Source: Eubacteriales bacterium (lineage in GTDB: Bacteria; Bacillota; Clostridia; Oscillospirales; Oscillospiraceae). Taken from it: a DNA stretch of 64,000 bases. Shown piece by piece: positions 24,538 through 32,221 of this stretch. The stretch covers positions 43,316 to 107,315 of the forward strand of contig JAUNSH010000003.1 of assembly GCA_030539285.1 (NCBI GenBank), read 5' to 3'. The translations under genes were made by a program, and so were the position numbers. Within the stretch, counting starts at the first letter, position 1, and each line of letters begins with the position of its first letter. The notes beneath the pieces were generated by a model. It did no database searches and had not been told where the DNA came from. It saw only the letters and a list, made by a program, of their open reading frames with translations.

Positions 24538-25767
24538 TTACTGCTTTTCCTCGGCAGGGGTGTCCAGCTTGACGGTATTCTTCATAGCCACGGAGCAGGC
24601 GATGTCACCCAGAACGTTGCAGCAGGTGGCGCCCATGTCGCACAGGGTGTTGACGCTGATGTACACGCCCATGACACCGGCGGGCAGGCCGGCGATGGTG
24701 GACAGGGCGGCAAAGCAGGCGATGGCGCTGCCGGGAACGCCGGGGGCGCCGATGGAGAGCAGGGTGTTGGACAGCATAATGACGACCATCATGCCGAAGC
24801 TGATCTCCACGCCGCAGGCGTTGGCGAAGAACACGATCATGAAGGACATGATGATGGACACGGCGTCCATGTTGATGGTGGCGCCCAGAGGCAGGGCCAG
24901 GGAGGAGATCTCGTTGGGCACGCCCATTTCATCGGCGCAGCGCTTGCTGATGGGGATGGTGGCGGAGCTGGAGCAGGTGCCGAAGGCGGTCAGGGCCGCG
25001 GGCATGACGGACTTGAAGAACTTGCCCACGGGATACTTGCCCAGGAACTTGACGATGCCGCCGTAGACCAGCAGGATGTAGAAGAAATAGGTGATGTACA
25101 TGGCAACCAGTACGCCGCCCAGGGCGATCATGGTTTCCACGCCATTGGCGTACATGACGGCGGCGATGGAACAGAACACACCCACGGGGGTGCAGTACAT
25201 GACCCAGCCCACGACCTTGATGCAGATGGCGTGGAAGGATTCACACAGCTTGACCACGAGGTCCGCCTTCTCACCCAGGGTCAGGCAGGCGATGCCCACG
25301 ATAACGGCAAAGACCAGCACCTGCAGCATATCGCCGCTGGCGAAGGAGGCCACGGGGTTGGAGGGGATCAGGTTCTTCACGGTGTCCAGCAGGCTGGTGA
25401 ACTTCGCCGCCTCCACGGTGGAATCCATCATCTGAATGGAAACGCCTTTGCCAAGGCCCAGCAGCTGGGGCAGGAACAGGCCCAGAATGCTGGCGATGAG
25501 GGTGGTGGAAATGAAGTACAGCACGGACTGGCCGCCTACCTTGCCGGTGGCGCTGACAGAGCCGATGCCTTGAATGCCGGTGACCAGGCTGCAGAAGACC
25601 AGCGGATAGATCATCATGCGCAGGGCGTTCATGTACAGGCTGCTGACGGTCTGGATCACCGGCAGGGCGAATTCATACCGTCCCGGCATGAACAGGCCGA
25701 ACAGGATGCCCAGCACCAGTCCGATAAAGATGGCCAAGGTGATGTTCAGGGATTTTTTCTTTTTCAT
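24538..25767 (-). CDS. Dicarboxylate/amino acid:cation symporter (DAACS family)
   Basis: This 409-residue carrier imports an amino acid or dicarboxylate with Na+ or H+. It has about eight membrane spans, the re-entrant loop motif F-G-T-C-S-S-S-A-T-I-P near residue 280, and the N-M-D-A metal/substrate segment in L-G-A-T-I-N-M-D-A-V-S. The ATG at 25767 is used because AAGGAGGATCTCT lies ahead. A T-box leader precedes it, so the substrate is probably the amino acid sensed by that leader. The track up to 25809 would run into the T-box terminator. Confidence 0.88.
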   Translation of the reverse strand: MKKKKSLNITLAIFIGLVLGILFGLFMPGRYEFALPVIQTVSSLYMNALRMMIYPLVFCSLVTGIQGIGSVSATGKVGGQSVLYFISTTLIASILGLFLPQLLGLGKGVSIQMMDSTVEAAKFTSLLDTVKNLIPSNPVASFASGDMLQVLVFAVIVGIACLTLGEKADLVVKLCESFHAICIKVVGWVMYCTPVGVFCSIAAVMYANGVETMIALGGVLVAMYITYFFYILLVYGGIVKFLGKYPVGKFFKSVMPAALTAFGTCSSSATIPISKRCADEMGVPNEISSLALPLGATINMDAVSIIMSFMIVFFANACGVEISFGMMVVIMLSNTLLSIGAPGVPGSAIACFAALSTIAGLPAGVMGVYISVNTLCDMGATCCNVLGDIACSVAMKNTVKLDTPAEEKQ

Positions 25768-25784
25768 AGAGATCCTCCTTACAA

Positions 25785-26045
25785 AATAAAAAACGTCCGT
25801 CTTCCGCATAGAAGACGGGCGTCATTGTCCGTGGTACCACTTCTCTTCACCCCGAAAACGGGGTCTCATTGCGGGCATCCAGCAACGCCCTCCGCTGTAA
25901 CGGGCAGACCCGTCGCGGCCTAAAGCTTCAGCCGCGCTGCTCCGGAGCCATGTTCCTTCGCGACCGTCTGTCTCCCTTCCAGCATACGGGGGACTCTCTG
26001 TAAGGCGGGGAAAGCGAAGTACTCTTTCCTTCACTGCATTTTCCT
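25785..26045 (-). promoter_or_regulatory. T-box riboswitch upstream of the symporter
   Basis: Read on the minus strand: a stem I with AGTA internal-loop segment, the CAGAGAG motif (plus 25994-26000) and a distal TGCTGGAAGG loop; then further hairpins; then the T-box sequence AAGTGGTACCACGG (its palindrome at plus 25831-25840); then the terminator. The specifier loop is near GAACATGG. ATG (Met) and CAT (His) both fit with a purine after them; TGG (Trp) fits less well. Uncharged tRNA would switch on the symporter. Confidence 0.88.
25786..25823 (-). terminator. T-box terminator hairpin
   Basis: On the minus strand ACGCCCGTCTTC-TATGCG-GAAGACGGACGT is followed by TTTTT. This is the 'off' form of the leader. 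Confidence 0.85.
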
Positions 26046-26056
26046 ATATGGAAAAT

Positions 26057-26085
26057 ATTATAAAAACCATGGGTGAAAATGTCAA
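26057..26085 (-). promoter_or_regulatory. Promoter of the T-box/symporter transcript
   Basis: Minus strand TTGACA (26080-26085), 17 bp, TATAAT (26057-26062). Confidence 0.85.
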
Positions 26086-26137
26086 GAAAAATCGGATGAA
26101 ATTTTGGAGTGGAGCTGTGACTGACGGATCGCCGCCC

Positions 26138-26166
26138 TTGACATTCGATGATTTGGGAACTATAAT
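26138..26166 (+). promoter_or_regulatory. Promoter of the candidate antitoxin RNA
   Basis: TTGACA (26138-26143), exactly 17 bp, TATAAT (26161-26166). No ribosome site or long ORF follows. Confidence 0.8.
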
Positions 26167-26172
26167 AATAAC

Positions 26173-26315
26173 ACAGAGAGATGCCTGTACCAGCAAGCAC
26201 CTCTCTGCGGTGTCAGCCCGGACGGTTGCCACAAACATACAACTTATTGGCTGGAGAGCTTAGCTCTCAAACAACCGTGAGCCGTCTGGTTGTGACAGAC
26301 GGCTCACTTCTTTTT
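26173..26315 (+). ncRNA. Candidate type I antitoxin RNA
   Basis: A perfect promoter, about 143 nt of structured sequence and a strong terminator make up this unit. The 5' end folds as CAGAGAG...CTCTCTG, a second hairpin is GAGAGC-TTA-GCTCTC, and ACGGTTG (26222-26228) can pair with CAACCGT (26272-26278). The 3' end (26277-26315) is antisense to the last four codons, stop and 3' end of the small hydrophobic ORF on the other strand. Convergent genes that share a terminator stem are the layout of TxpA/RatA and Fst systems. Function is inferred, not shown. Confidence 0.6.
26277..26315 (+). terminator. Terminator shared by toxin and antitoxin transcripts
   Basis: GTGAGCCGTCT-GGTTGTGAC-AGACGGCTCAC followed by TTCTTTTT on the plus strand. 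On the minus strand the same stem follows the toxin stop codon, with a weaker T tract. Confidence 0.8.
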
Positions 26316-26396
26316 ATCGTGCAGATACAGCACGAGAGATACAATGCTGGCGATGGAGCCCAAGGCTCCAAGGGCAGCGAGTATTATCGAAGTAAT
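26304..26396 (-). CDS. Candidate holin-like type I toxin peptide
   Basis: This 30-residue peptide is one membrane helix ending in charge: it closes with G-S-I-A-S-I-V-S-L-V-L-Y-L-H-D-K-K-K, very like the putative holin-like toxins of Firmicutes. There is no ATG, GTG or TTG at the front; GGGAGG lies eight bases before an ATT codon (26396), which I take as a weak start. An ATA six bases earlier is the alternative. Its mRNA probably begins near 26518 and carries a long leader with a stable stem (26428-26464). Too short for usual gene callers. Confidence 0.6.
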   Translation of the reverse strand: MTSIILAALGALGSIASIVSLVLYLHDKKK

Positions 26397-26427
26397 ATGT
26401 ATCGCCTCCCAGAGAAGAATTTCCCGC

Positions 26428-26464
26428 GAGGGCTATACACACGCCTCCATTCCGCTCTCGCGGG
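26428..26464 (-). promoter_or_regulatory. Stable stem in the toxin mRNA leader
   Basis: CCCGCGAG pairs with CTCGCGGG around a 21-base loop, just upstream of the toxin ribosome site. Such stems often restrain toxin translation. Confidence 0.45.
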
Positions 26465-26524
26465 ATGGCAGGCAACCGTCTTTTTACCGCACACCGCTAT
26501 CTGGGCGGTGGGCTTTCACGGATT

Positions 26525-26554
26525 TCATTACACAGAAGATTGTAGAAATGTCAA
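26525..26554 (-). promoter_or_regulatory. Promoter of the candidate toxin mRNA
   Basis: Minus strand TTGACA (26549-26554), 18 bp, TAATGA (26525-26530). The -10 is weaker than that of the antitoxin RNA, so the antitoxin should be in excess. Confidence 0.55.
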
Positions 26555-26569
26555 TCATTGCTGTCTGTC

Positions 26570-27538
26570 TCACATGGCCCGGATGCACACCTCACCGTAG
26601 GACAGGGCGGCGGTCTCTCCGTTTTCATAACGCACCAGCAGGCGGCAGCTGTCGTCGATACCGACGGCGTGGGCGGGGGTTTCGGTATCGCCCGCGATGA
26701 CGGTGATGTCCTTGCCCACCACCAGACTGCGGCGGCGGTAGTCCTCCAGAAAGGCAGAGGGGTCACCGGCGGCGTACAGCGCCCAGAAGCGGTTCAGAAA
26801 TTCCGCCGCCAGACGGTTTTTTCCGTCGGGTACGGTCTTGTCCCACAAGGCTCCGGCAATTTCCGACAATTCCGCCGGGAAGCCGCCCTCGGGGGTATAA
26901 GCGTTGATGCCTACCCCCACCACCACATATTCCGGCGCACCGGATTCCAGACCGAACGCGGCTTCTGTCAGGATGCCGCTTATTTTTTTCCCGTCCAGAA
27001 AAATGTCGTTGACCCATTTAATTTCGGGAACCGCACCGCTGACGGCTTCCATGGCCTGACACAGGGCCACCGCTGCTGCCGCCGTTAAGGTCACGGTCTG
27101 CCGGGGGTCGGAGTTCACCGGGCGCAGCAGCAGGCTCAGATAGATGCCGGTGTCCGCAGGGGAGTAGAAGCTGCGGCCCCTGCGGCCCCGGCCATTGGTC
27201 TGGGCGTTGGCAATCACTACGGTGCCCTCCGCTGCGCCCTGCTCTGCCATAGAACGAAGGACGGCGTTGGTGGAGTCCACGCTGGGGGAGAAGCTGACCT
27301 GAAATTCCCGGTTCAGGTGCTTTTTGACACCCTGGGCCGATAAAATATCATATTCCCCGGACAGGCGGTAACCCCGGTTGGTGACGGCTTCGATGGGGAA
27401 ACCCTCCTGCCGCAGAGCCTTGATGGCCTTGCACACTGCCGCCCGGGACAGGTTCAGGCTTTCCGCCAGCTCTTCGCCGGAAACAAAGCTCCCCTGCCGG
27501 TCTTCCAGCAGGGTCAAAATCTGTTCTTTTGTCGTCAT
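26570..27538 (-). CDS. birA: Bifunctional biotin--protein ligase / biotin operon repressor
   Basis: BirA attaches biotin to carboxylase subunits and, with biotinyl-AMP, represses biotin genes. The 322 residues comprise an N-terminal winged helix (1-60, with S-G-E-E-L-A-E-S-L-N-L-S-R-A-A-V), the catalytic core with G-R-G-R-R-G-R-S-F-Y at 116-125 and K-W-V-N-D-I, and a C-terminal SH3-like domain. The ATG at 27538 has GGAAGGAG ahead and overlaps the DUF1284 stop (ATGA). The DNA-binding domain fits the operator seen upstream of bioY. Confidence 0.94.
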   Translation of the reverse strand: MTTKEQILTLLEDRQGSFVSGEELAESLNLSRAAVCKAIKALRQEGFPIEAVTNRGYRLSGEYDILSAQGVKKHLNREFQVSFSPSVDSTNAVLRSMAEQGAAEGTVVIANAQTNGRGRRGRSFYSPADTGIYLSLLLRPVNSDPRQTVTLTAAAAVALCQAMEAVSGAVPEIKWVNDIFLDGKKISGILTEAAFGLESGAPEYVVVGVGINAYTPEGGFPAELSEIAGALWDKTVPDGKNRLAAEFLNRFWALYAAGDPSAFLEDYRRRSLVVGKDITVIAGDTETPAHAVGIDDSCRLLVRYENGETAALSYGEVCIRAM

Positions 27539-27912
27539 GGAGTCTCCTTCCATTGGCACAGACCGCTCCACTGGCAGTCGCCGCAGATCTCCGCCCGAAT
27601 ACCCGGACGGAGGATGGTTTCGATGACTTTTTGAGAAAAATCCCGGTAGGGAAGTGTGTCGCCCACGGAAAGCCCACAACGCCGCAGAACCTCCCGGTCA
27701 TACCGGGAGGCTTTTTCGGCGCAGGTTTCTGTTAAACGATTGGGACAGGCAGCGCAGACATCGTCGGGGCTGTCCATCAGGAGAATTTCCGGGTTTGCCC
27801 CCAGAATCGCCTTCATTGTGCCCATATTCTCCACAAATTCCCCGCTGTAGCCCTTTCCGCGGAAGAAATACAGGCACATTCCGTGGTGGGCACGGATGTT
27901 GTATACCCTCAT
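27535..27912 (-). CDS. DUF1284 domain protein
   Basis: The 125-residue protein begins R-A-H-H-G-M-C-L-Y-F-F-R-G-K-G-Y-S, the conserved DUF1284 opening. It also has C-A-A-C-P and C-G-D-C-Q-W-S-G-L-C cysteine groups that could hold an Fe-S cluster or zinc. It is coupled by ATGA overlaps to bioY before it and birA after it. Family function is unknown. Its place here hints at a role linked to biotin or its use, which is inference. Confidence 0.8.
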   Translation of the reverse strand: MRVYNIRAHHGMCLYFFRGKGYSGEFVENMGTMKAILGANPEILLMDSPDDVCAACPNRLTETCAEKASRYDREVLRRCGLSVGDTLPYRDFSQKVIETILRPGIRAEICGDCQWSGLCQWKETP

Positions 27913-28460
27913 GCCAGACGGATGGCGCTGCGCAGACGCTTCTGGAGCACCAGCGCCAGGGCGATCTTCACAAGGTCGGGGATGATATAGGGGAACACAC
28001 ACCAGCCCAGGGCCGTCCACAATCCCACGGGGCCGGTAGAGCGGGCGTAGACCACCATGAACCAAATGGTTCCGAAGGCATAGCACACCAGCAGGCCCAC
28101 CAGCATGGACACGATGGACACCACGACTCTTTTGCCGGGCAGCTTCTCCATGGCCCACATGACGAGGGCCGTGAACAGGAAGCCCACGATGTAGCCGCCG
28201 GTGCTGCCCAGTACGATGCCGATGCCGCCGCTGAAGCCGGCGAACACCGGCAGGCCCACGCAGCCCAGCAGAATGTAGATGAGCACCGCCAGCGTGCCCC
28301 GTTTGCCGCCCAGCACGCCTACGGCCAGAAACACGCCGAAGGTTTGCAGGGTGAAGGGGACGACATAGGGAACAGAGATCCAGGAGCATACCGCCATGAT
28401 CACCGCGAACATCGCGATGTAGGCCATATCCCGGACGGAGAGTTTCGTCTTGCTTTCCAT
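27909..28460 (-). CDS. bioY: Biotin transporter, BioY substrate-binding subunit
   Basis: BioY is the membrane S-component that captures biotin, alone or with an ECF energy module. The 183 residues include about six membrane spans and the F-T-L-Q-T-F-G-V-F-L-A and G-S-T-G-G-Y-I-V-G-F signatures. The ATG at 28460 is chosen, with GGAGGTATC ahead of it. First gene of bioY-DUF1284-birA. Confidence 0.93.
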   Translation of the reverse strand: MESKTKLSVRDMAYIAMFAVIMAVCSWISVPYVVPFTLQTFGVFLAVGVLGGKRGTLAVLIYILLGCVGLPVFAGFSGGIGIVLGSTGGYIVGFLFTALVMWAMEKLPGKRVVVSIVSMLVGLLVCYAFGTIWFMVVYARSTGPVGLWTALGWCVFPYIIPDLVKIALALVLQKRLRSAIRLA

Positions 28461-28493
28461 GGAAGATACCTCCAAATTCCTTTTTTCGTTCGG

Positions 28494-28522
28494 AGTATAG
28501 CATGACGGGAACGAATTGTCAA
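28494..28522 (-). promoter_or_regulatory. Promoter of bioY
   Basis: Minus strand TTGACA (28517-28522), 17 bp, TATACT (28494-28499). Confidence 0.8.
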
Positions 28523-28549
28523 CTGAAAAATTTTTAAAAGTTTACAATT
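28514..28549 (-). promoter_or_regulatory. BirA operator
   Basis: The inverted half-sites AATTGTAAAC and GTTGACAATT (minus strand) are separated by 16 bp and match the Firmicute BirA box. One half covers the -35 of the bioY promoter, so bound BirA would block it. The repressor is encoded in the same operon. Confidence 0.8.
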
Positions 28550-28554
28550 CGTTT

Positions 28555-28696
28555 TGTAGGGCGGAGTCATGACTCCGCCGACCCGGCTTCGGTGACAGGA
28601 AGCCTGAAATGGATGGGATTTGCGGCCGATTACCATTGGACGGGAGTGATGCGAATACCTTTTGTGGTCGGCGGGGTCATGACCCCGCCCTACGAT
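28555..28696. repeat. CGTAGGG palindromic repeat, copy 8 (paired)
   Basis: Left core GGCGGAGTCATGACTCCGCC, right core GGCGGGGTCATGACCCCGCC ending CCTACGA. Confidence 0.8.
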
Positions 28697-28705
28697 AAAG
28701 AGAAA

Positions 28706-28732
28706 GGCTCCCGAAAAATCGGGAGCCTTTGA
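28706..28732 (-). terminator. Terminator of fba
   Basis: GGCTCCCGA-TTTT-TCGGGAGCC followed by TTTCTCTTT on the minus strand, just after the fba stop. Confidence 0.85.
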
Positions 28733-28743
28733 AAGATGTAAGC

Positions 28744-29712
28744 TTAGGCCTTGCCGTCGGAGCCCAGAACGTGGACGATCTTGTGAGCGACCATGTCCTT
28801 GACAGCCTGACGGGCGGGCTTCAGGTACTGGCGGGGATCGAAGTGATCGGGATGCTCGGCAAAGTACTTGCGGATGTTGCCGGTCATAGCCAGACGGATG
28901 TCGGAGTCGATGTTGATCTTGCAGACAGCCAGCTTGGCAGCCTCACGCAGCTGATCCTCGGGGATGCCGATGGCGTCGGGCATATTGCCGCCGTAGGCGT
29001 TGACCATCTTCACGAACTCCTGAGGCACAGAGGAGGAGCCGTGCAGAACGATGGGGAAGCCGGGCAGACGCTCGATGACGCCGTGCAGCACGTCGAAGCG
29101 CAGGGGAGGGGGAACCAGAATGCCGTCGGCATTGCGGGTGCACTGGGAAGCCTTGAACTTGTAAGCGCCGTGGCTGGTGCCGATGGCGATGGCCAGGGAG
29201 TCACAGCCGGTGCGGGAGACGAACTCTTCGACTTCCTCGGGGCGGGTGTAGCTTTCCTTGCCGTGCTCAACAGCGACCTCGTCCTCAACGCCGGCCAAGG
29301 TGCCCAGCTCAGCCTCGACCACGACACCGTGATCGTGGGCGTACTCGACGACCTTCTTGGTCAGGGCGATGTTCTCCTCGAAGGGCTTGGAGGAAGCGTC
29401 GATCATGACGGAGGTGAAGCCGCCGTCGATGCAGCTCTTGCACAGCTCGAAGGAATCGCCATGGTCCAGGTGCAGGGCGATGGGGATCTGGGGGTTCTCG
29501 GCAACAGCGGCCTCCACCAGCTTGACCAGATAGGTGTGGTTGGCATAGGCACGGGCGCCCTTGGAAACCTGCAGGATGACGGGGCTGTTCAGCTCGCCGG
29601 CAGCTTCGGTGATGCCCTGAACGATCTCCATGTTGTTGACATTGAAAGCACCGATGGCGTAGCCGCCGTCATAGGCCTTCTTAAACATCTCAGTTGTTGT
29701 TACGAGAGGCAT
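28744..29712 (-). CDS. fba: Class II fructose-bisphosphate aldolase
   Basis: This zinc aldolase splits fructose-1,6-bisphosphate in glycolysis. The 322 residues include H-L-D-H-G at about 79-83 (catalytic Asp and zinc His), E-A-E-L-G-T-L-A-G, G-T-S-H-G for zinc, and L-H-G-S-S-S-V and K-I-N-I-D-S-D for phosphate. The ATG at 29712 has AAAGGATTG ahead. It is transcribed away from pfp, which encodes the enzyme that makes its substrate. Confidence 0.95.
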   Translation of the reverse strand: MPLVTTTEMFKKAYDGGYAIGAFNVNNMEIVQGITEAAGELNSPVILQVSKGARAYANHTYLVKLVEAAVAENPQIPIALHLDHGDSFELCKSCIDGGFTSVMIDASSKPFEENIALTKKVVEYAHDHGVVVEAELGTLAGVEDEVAVEHGKESYTRPEEVEEFVSRTGCDSLAIAIGTSHGAYKFKASQCTRNADGILVPPPLRFDVLHGVIERLPGFPIVLHGSSSVPQEFVKMVNAYGGNMPDAIGIPEDQLREAAKLAVCKINIDSDIRLAMTGNIRKYFAEHPDHFDPRQYLKPARQAVKDMVAHKIVHVLGSDGKA

Positions 29713-29765
29713 TGGTATCAATCCTTTCAAATAACGGGCTTACGGCCCGATTTTTTACGATTACC

Positions 29766-29793
29766 ATTATATCACAATTTTCTCATTTTTCAA
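29766..29793 (-). promoter_or_regulatory. Promoter of fba
   Basis: Minus strand TTGAAA (29788-29793), 16 bp, TATAAT (29766-29771). The leader holds a CGGGCCGTAAGCCCG hairpin. Confidence 0.6.
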
Positions 29794-29887
29794 TACCAAT
29801 CTTCATATCTGCCCTAAAATGCGTCCCGGCAATCATACAAACCAGATTCCTGTGCTCCGGGATTTACAAAATTATAGGAAATGGCTA

Positions 29888-29916
29888 TTTACCTTTTCCC
29901 CGGAATGGAGTATAAT
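29888..29916 (+). promoter_or_regulatory. Promoter of pfp
   Basis: TTTACC (29888-29893), 17 bp, TATAAT (29911-29916), 48 bp before the ATG. Confidence 0.65.
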
Positions 29917-29963
29917 CAGCGTGTAGACATCTACTCAAATTAACTGTAAGGAGTGTTTTCCAG

Positions 29964-31622
29964 ATGAAACTGTCCCCGCTGCAGACCGCAAGATACCAGT
30001 ATACCCCCAAGCTCCCCGGTATGCTCAGAAACGGTATCTCTGAGATCTGCGTTAAAAATGGCAATGCCACCGAGAGTGTTGCGGATCAGGAAAAGATCGC
30101 CGCCCAGTTCCCCAACACCTATGGTAAGAATGAGATCACCTTCCAGAAGGGCAAGAACACCTCTGAGGCCAAGAAGCAGGTCGTGGGTGTGATCCTCTCC
30201 GGCGGCCAGGCCCCCGGCGGCCATAACGTTGTCTGCGGCCTGTATGACGCGCTGAAGGCTACCAATCCCGACAACGTCCTGTATGGCTTCAAGGGCGGCC
30301 CCAGCGGCCTGCTGGAGGACGACTACCGGATCCTCGACGATGATTATGTCAACCAGTTCCGCAACACCGGCGGCTTTGATATCATCGGCTCCGGCAGAAC
30401 CAAGCTGGAGACCGAAGAGCAGTTCGCCGTCGCCGCGGAGGTCTGCAAGAAGCACGGGATCACCGCCATCGTCATCATCGGCGGCGACGACTCCAACACC
30501 AACGCCGCTGTGCTGGCTGAGTACATGGCCGCCCACAACACCGGTGTGCAGGTCATTGGCTGCCCCAAGACCATCGACGGCGACCTGAAGAACGAGGACA
30601 TCGAGTGCTCCTTCGGCTTCGACACCGCCACCAAGACCTACAGCGAGATCATCGGCAACATCGAGCGCGATGCCAACTCCGCCAAGAAGTACTGGCACTT
30701 CATCAAGGTCATGGGCCGTTCCGCTTCCCATGTGGCGCTGGAGTGCGCGCTGCAGACCCAGCCCAACATCTGCCTGATCGGTGAGGAAGTTGCCGCCAAG
30801 AAGATGTCTCTGGCCCAGATCGCCGATTACATTGCCGATTCCGTGGCTGAGCGTGCCGCCAAGGGCATGAACTTCGGCGTTGCCATCATCCCTGAGGGCA
30901 TCGTGGAGTTCGTCCCCGAGTTCTCCGTGCTGATCGCCGAGATCAACGAGCTGCTGGCCGGTGAAAACACCGCCAAGTTCAATGCCCTGCCCACCTGGAA
31001 AGACAAGTACGCTTTCATCGAGGCGGGCCTCACCAAGGAGTCCATGGCTGTCTTCGCCATCCTGCCCGAGAATATTCAGCAGCAGCTGTTCCTGGAGCGG
31101 GATCCTCACGGCAACGTTCAGGTCTCCCTGATCGAGTCCGAGAAGCTGTTCTCCGCTCTGGTCAAGGACAATCTGGCTGCCCGGAAAGCTGCCGGCACCT
31201 ACAACGGGAAATTCTCCACGCTGCACCACTTCCTGGGCTACGAGGGCCGCTGCGCTTTCCCCTCCAACTTCGATGCCGACTACTGCTACTCCCTGGGCTA
31301 CAACGCTTTCATGCTGATCCAGTACGGCTATACCGGATACCTGTCCAAGGTCTCCAACCTGTCCAAGCCCGCTGACGAGTGGGTCGCCGGCGGTATGCCC
31401 ATCACCAAGATGATGAACATGGAGAGAAGAAACGGCCAGGATAAGCCCGTTATCCGCAAGGCTCTGGTGGAGTTGGACGGCAAGCCCTTCCAGTACTTCG
31501 CTGAGCACAGAGCGGAGTGGGCCGTCGAGACCTGCTTCACCTATCCCGGCGCTATCCAGTACTTTGGACCCGCCGAGGTCTGCGATCTGACCACCAGAAC
31601 GCTGGCTCTGGAGAAGGCCTGA
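29964..31622 (+). CDS. pfp: Diphosphate--fructose-6-phosphate 1-phosphotransferase (long PFP)
   Basis: PFP phosphorylates fructose-6-phosphate reversibly with pyrophosphate instead of ATP. The 552-residue length is that of the long (clade II, plant-beta-like) PFP. G-G-Q-A-P-G-G-H-N near 80 is the PPi site. G-G-D-D-S-N-T, with the second Asp in the place of the Gly of ATP enzymes, marks PPi specificity. P-K-T-I-D-G-D-L carries the catalytic Asp. AAGGAGTGTTTTCC precedes the ATG. Confidence 0.94.
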   Translation: MKLSPLQTARYQYTPKLPGMLRNGISEICVKNGNATESVADQEKIAAQFPNTYGKNEITFQKGKNTSEAKKQVVGVILSGGQAPGGHNVVCGLYDALKATNPDNVLYGFKGGPSGLLEDDYRILDDDYVNQFRNTGGFDIIGSGRTKLETEEQFAVAAEVCKKHGITAIVIIGGDDSNTNAAVLAEYMAAHNTGVQVIGCPKTIDGDLKNEDIECSFGFDTATKTYSEIIGNIERDANSAKKYWHFIKVMGRSASHVALECALQTQPNICLIGEEVAAKKMSLAQIADYIADSVAERAAKGMNFGVAIIPEGIVEFVPEFSVLIAEINELLAGENTAKFNALPTWKDKYAFIEAGLTKESMAVFAILPENIQQQLFLERDPHGNVQVSLIESEKLFSALVKDNLAARKAAGTYNGKFSTLHHFLGYEGRCAFPSNFDADYCYSLGYNAFMLIQYGYTGYLSKVSNLSKPADEWVAGGMPITKMMNMERRNGQDKPVIRKALVELDGKPFQYFAEHRAEWAVETCFTYPGAIQYFGPAEVCDLTTRTLALEKA

Positions 31623-31646
31623 TATCTGAAAAACAGAACAATTTGA

Positions 31647-31677
31647 GCCTGCCCAAACCGGGGCAGGCTCTTTTTAC
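31647..31677 (+). terminator. Terminator of pfp
   Basis: GAGCCTGCCC-AAACC-GGGGCAGGCTC followed by TTTTT. Confidence 0.85.
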
Positions 31678-31701
31678 TGTCTCACTGTCAGGGAGAAGCT
31701 G

Positions 31702-32214
31702 TTATGAATCGGTGGTTTTGAGCAGCTTCTGCCGCAAAATTCCCCGGTACAGCCCTTCCTCGCAGGTTCCGGCGGACAGATATCCATGCTCTTCATAATA
31801 CCTTCCAAGGGCACGGTTACCTTCTGCGGAATCCAGCCGAATATATACCTTTCCCATGGACGCGGCATACGCTTCCGCACAGTTGAGAAAAGTATTTCCT
31901 GCCCCATGGCTGCCTACCTTGGTCACAAAATTGTGTAAGTACATCGCCGGAGCATCGTCCGTCCAGCGCTCGTCCGACTGCTTCAGCACGGCAGCGCCGA
32001 TCACCTCGTCAGTTTGTGGGTTCGTGAGGACAAACAGTTCTCTCTGACGCTGTCTCTTCGCATAATAAGACTGAGGATATGCCTCGTTATACCTGGTTAC
32101 ATTCCACTGACGAATTCCCTTTTCATCCATCCAACGCATCCTTTTCAGGATTAGAGAAAAAACCTGCGAAACCTCATCCGGCGCTGCCTCGCGAAACAAA
32201 TATACCGTCTCCAT
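31702..32214 (-). CDS. GNAT family N-acetyltransferase
   Basis: This 170-residue protein has the acetyl-CoA fold. The N-terminal part has W-M-D-E-K-G-I-R-Q-W-N, common to a GNAT subgroup. V-G-S-H-G-A-G-N-T-F-L takes the acetyl-CoA loop position, although the usual R-x-x-G-x-G/A is altered. I-R-L-D-S-A-E-G-N-R-A-L-G-R-Y-Y-E-E-H-G-Y is the classic C-terminal motif. The substrate is unknown. It ends close to the pfp terminator and starts just after the nuclease gene on the same strand. Confidence 0.85.
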   Translation of the reverse strand: METVYLFREAAPDEVSQVFSLILKRMRWMDEKGIRQWNVTRYNEAYPQSYYAKRQRQRELFVLTNPQTDEVIGAAVLKQSDERWTDDAPAMYLHNFVTKVGSHGAGNTFLNCAEAYAASMGKVYIRLDSAEGNRALGRYYEEHGYLSAGTCEEGLYRGILRQKLLKTTDS

Positions 32215-32221
32215 ATTTTCT

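Noticed and set aside
25831-25840. GTGGTACCAC as a stand-alone operator palindrome
   Set aside because: It is the conserved T-box sequence within a full T-box leader.
26048-26263. 71-residue plus-strand ORF across the antitoxin promoter
   Set aside because: It begins upstream of the promoter on the opposite side of the T-box promoter, has no ribosome site and no motif.
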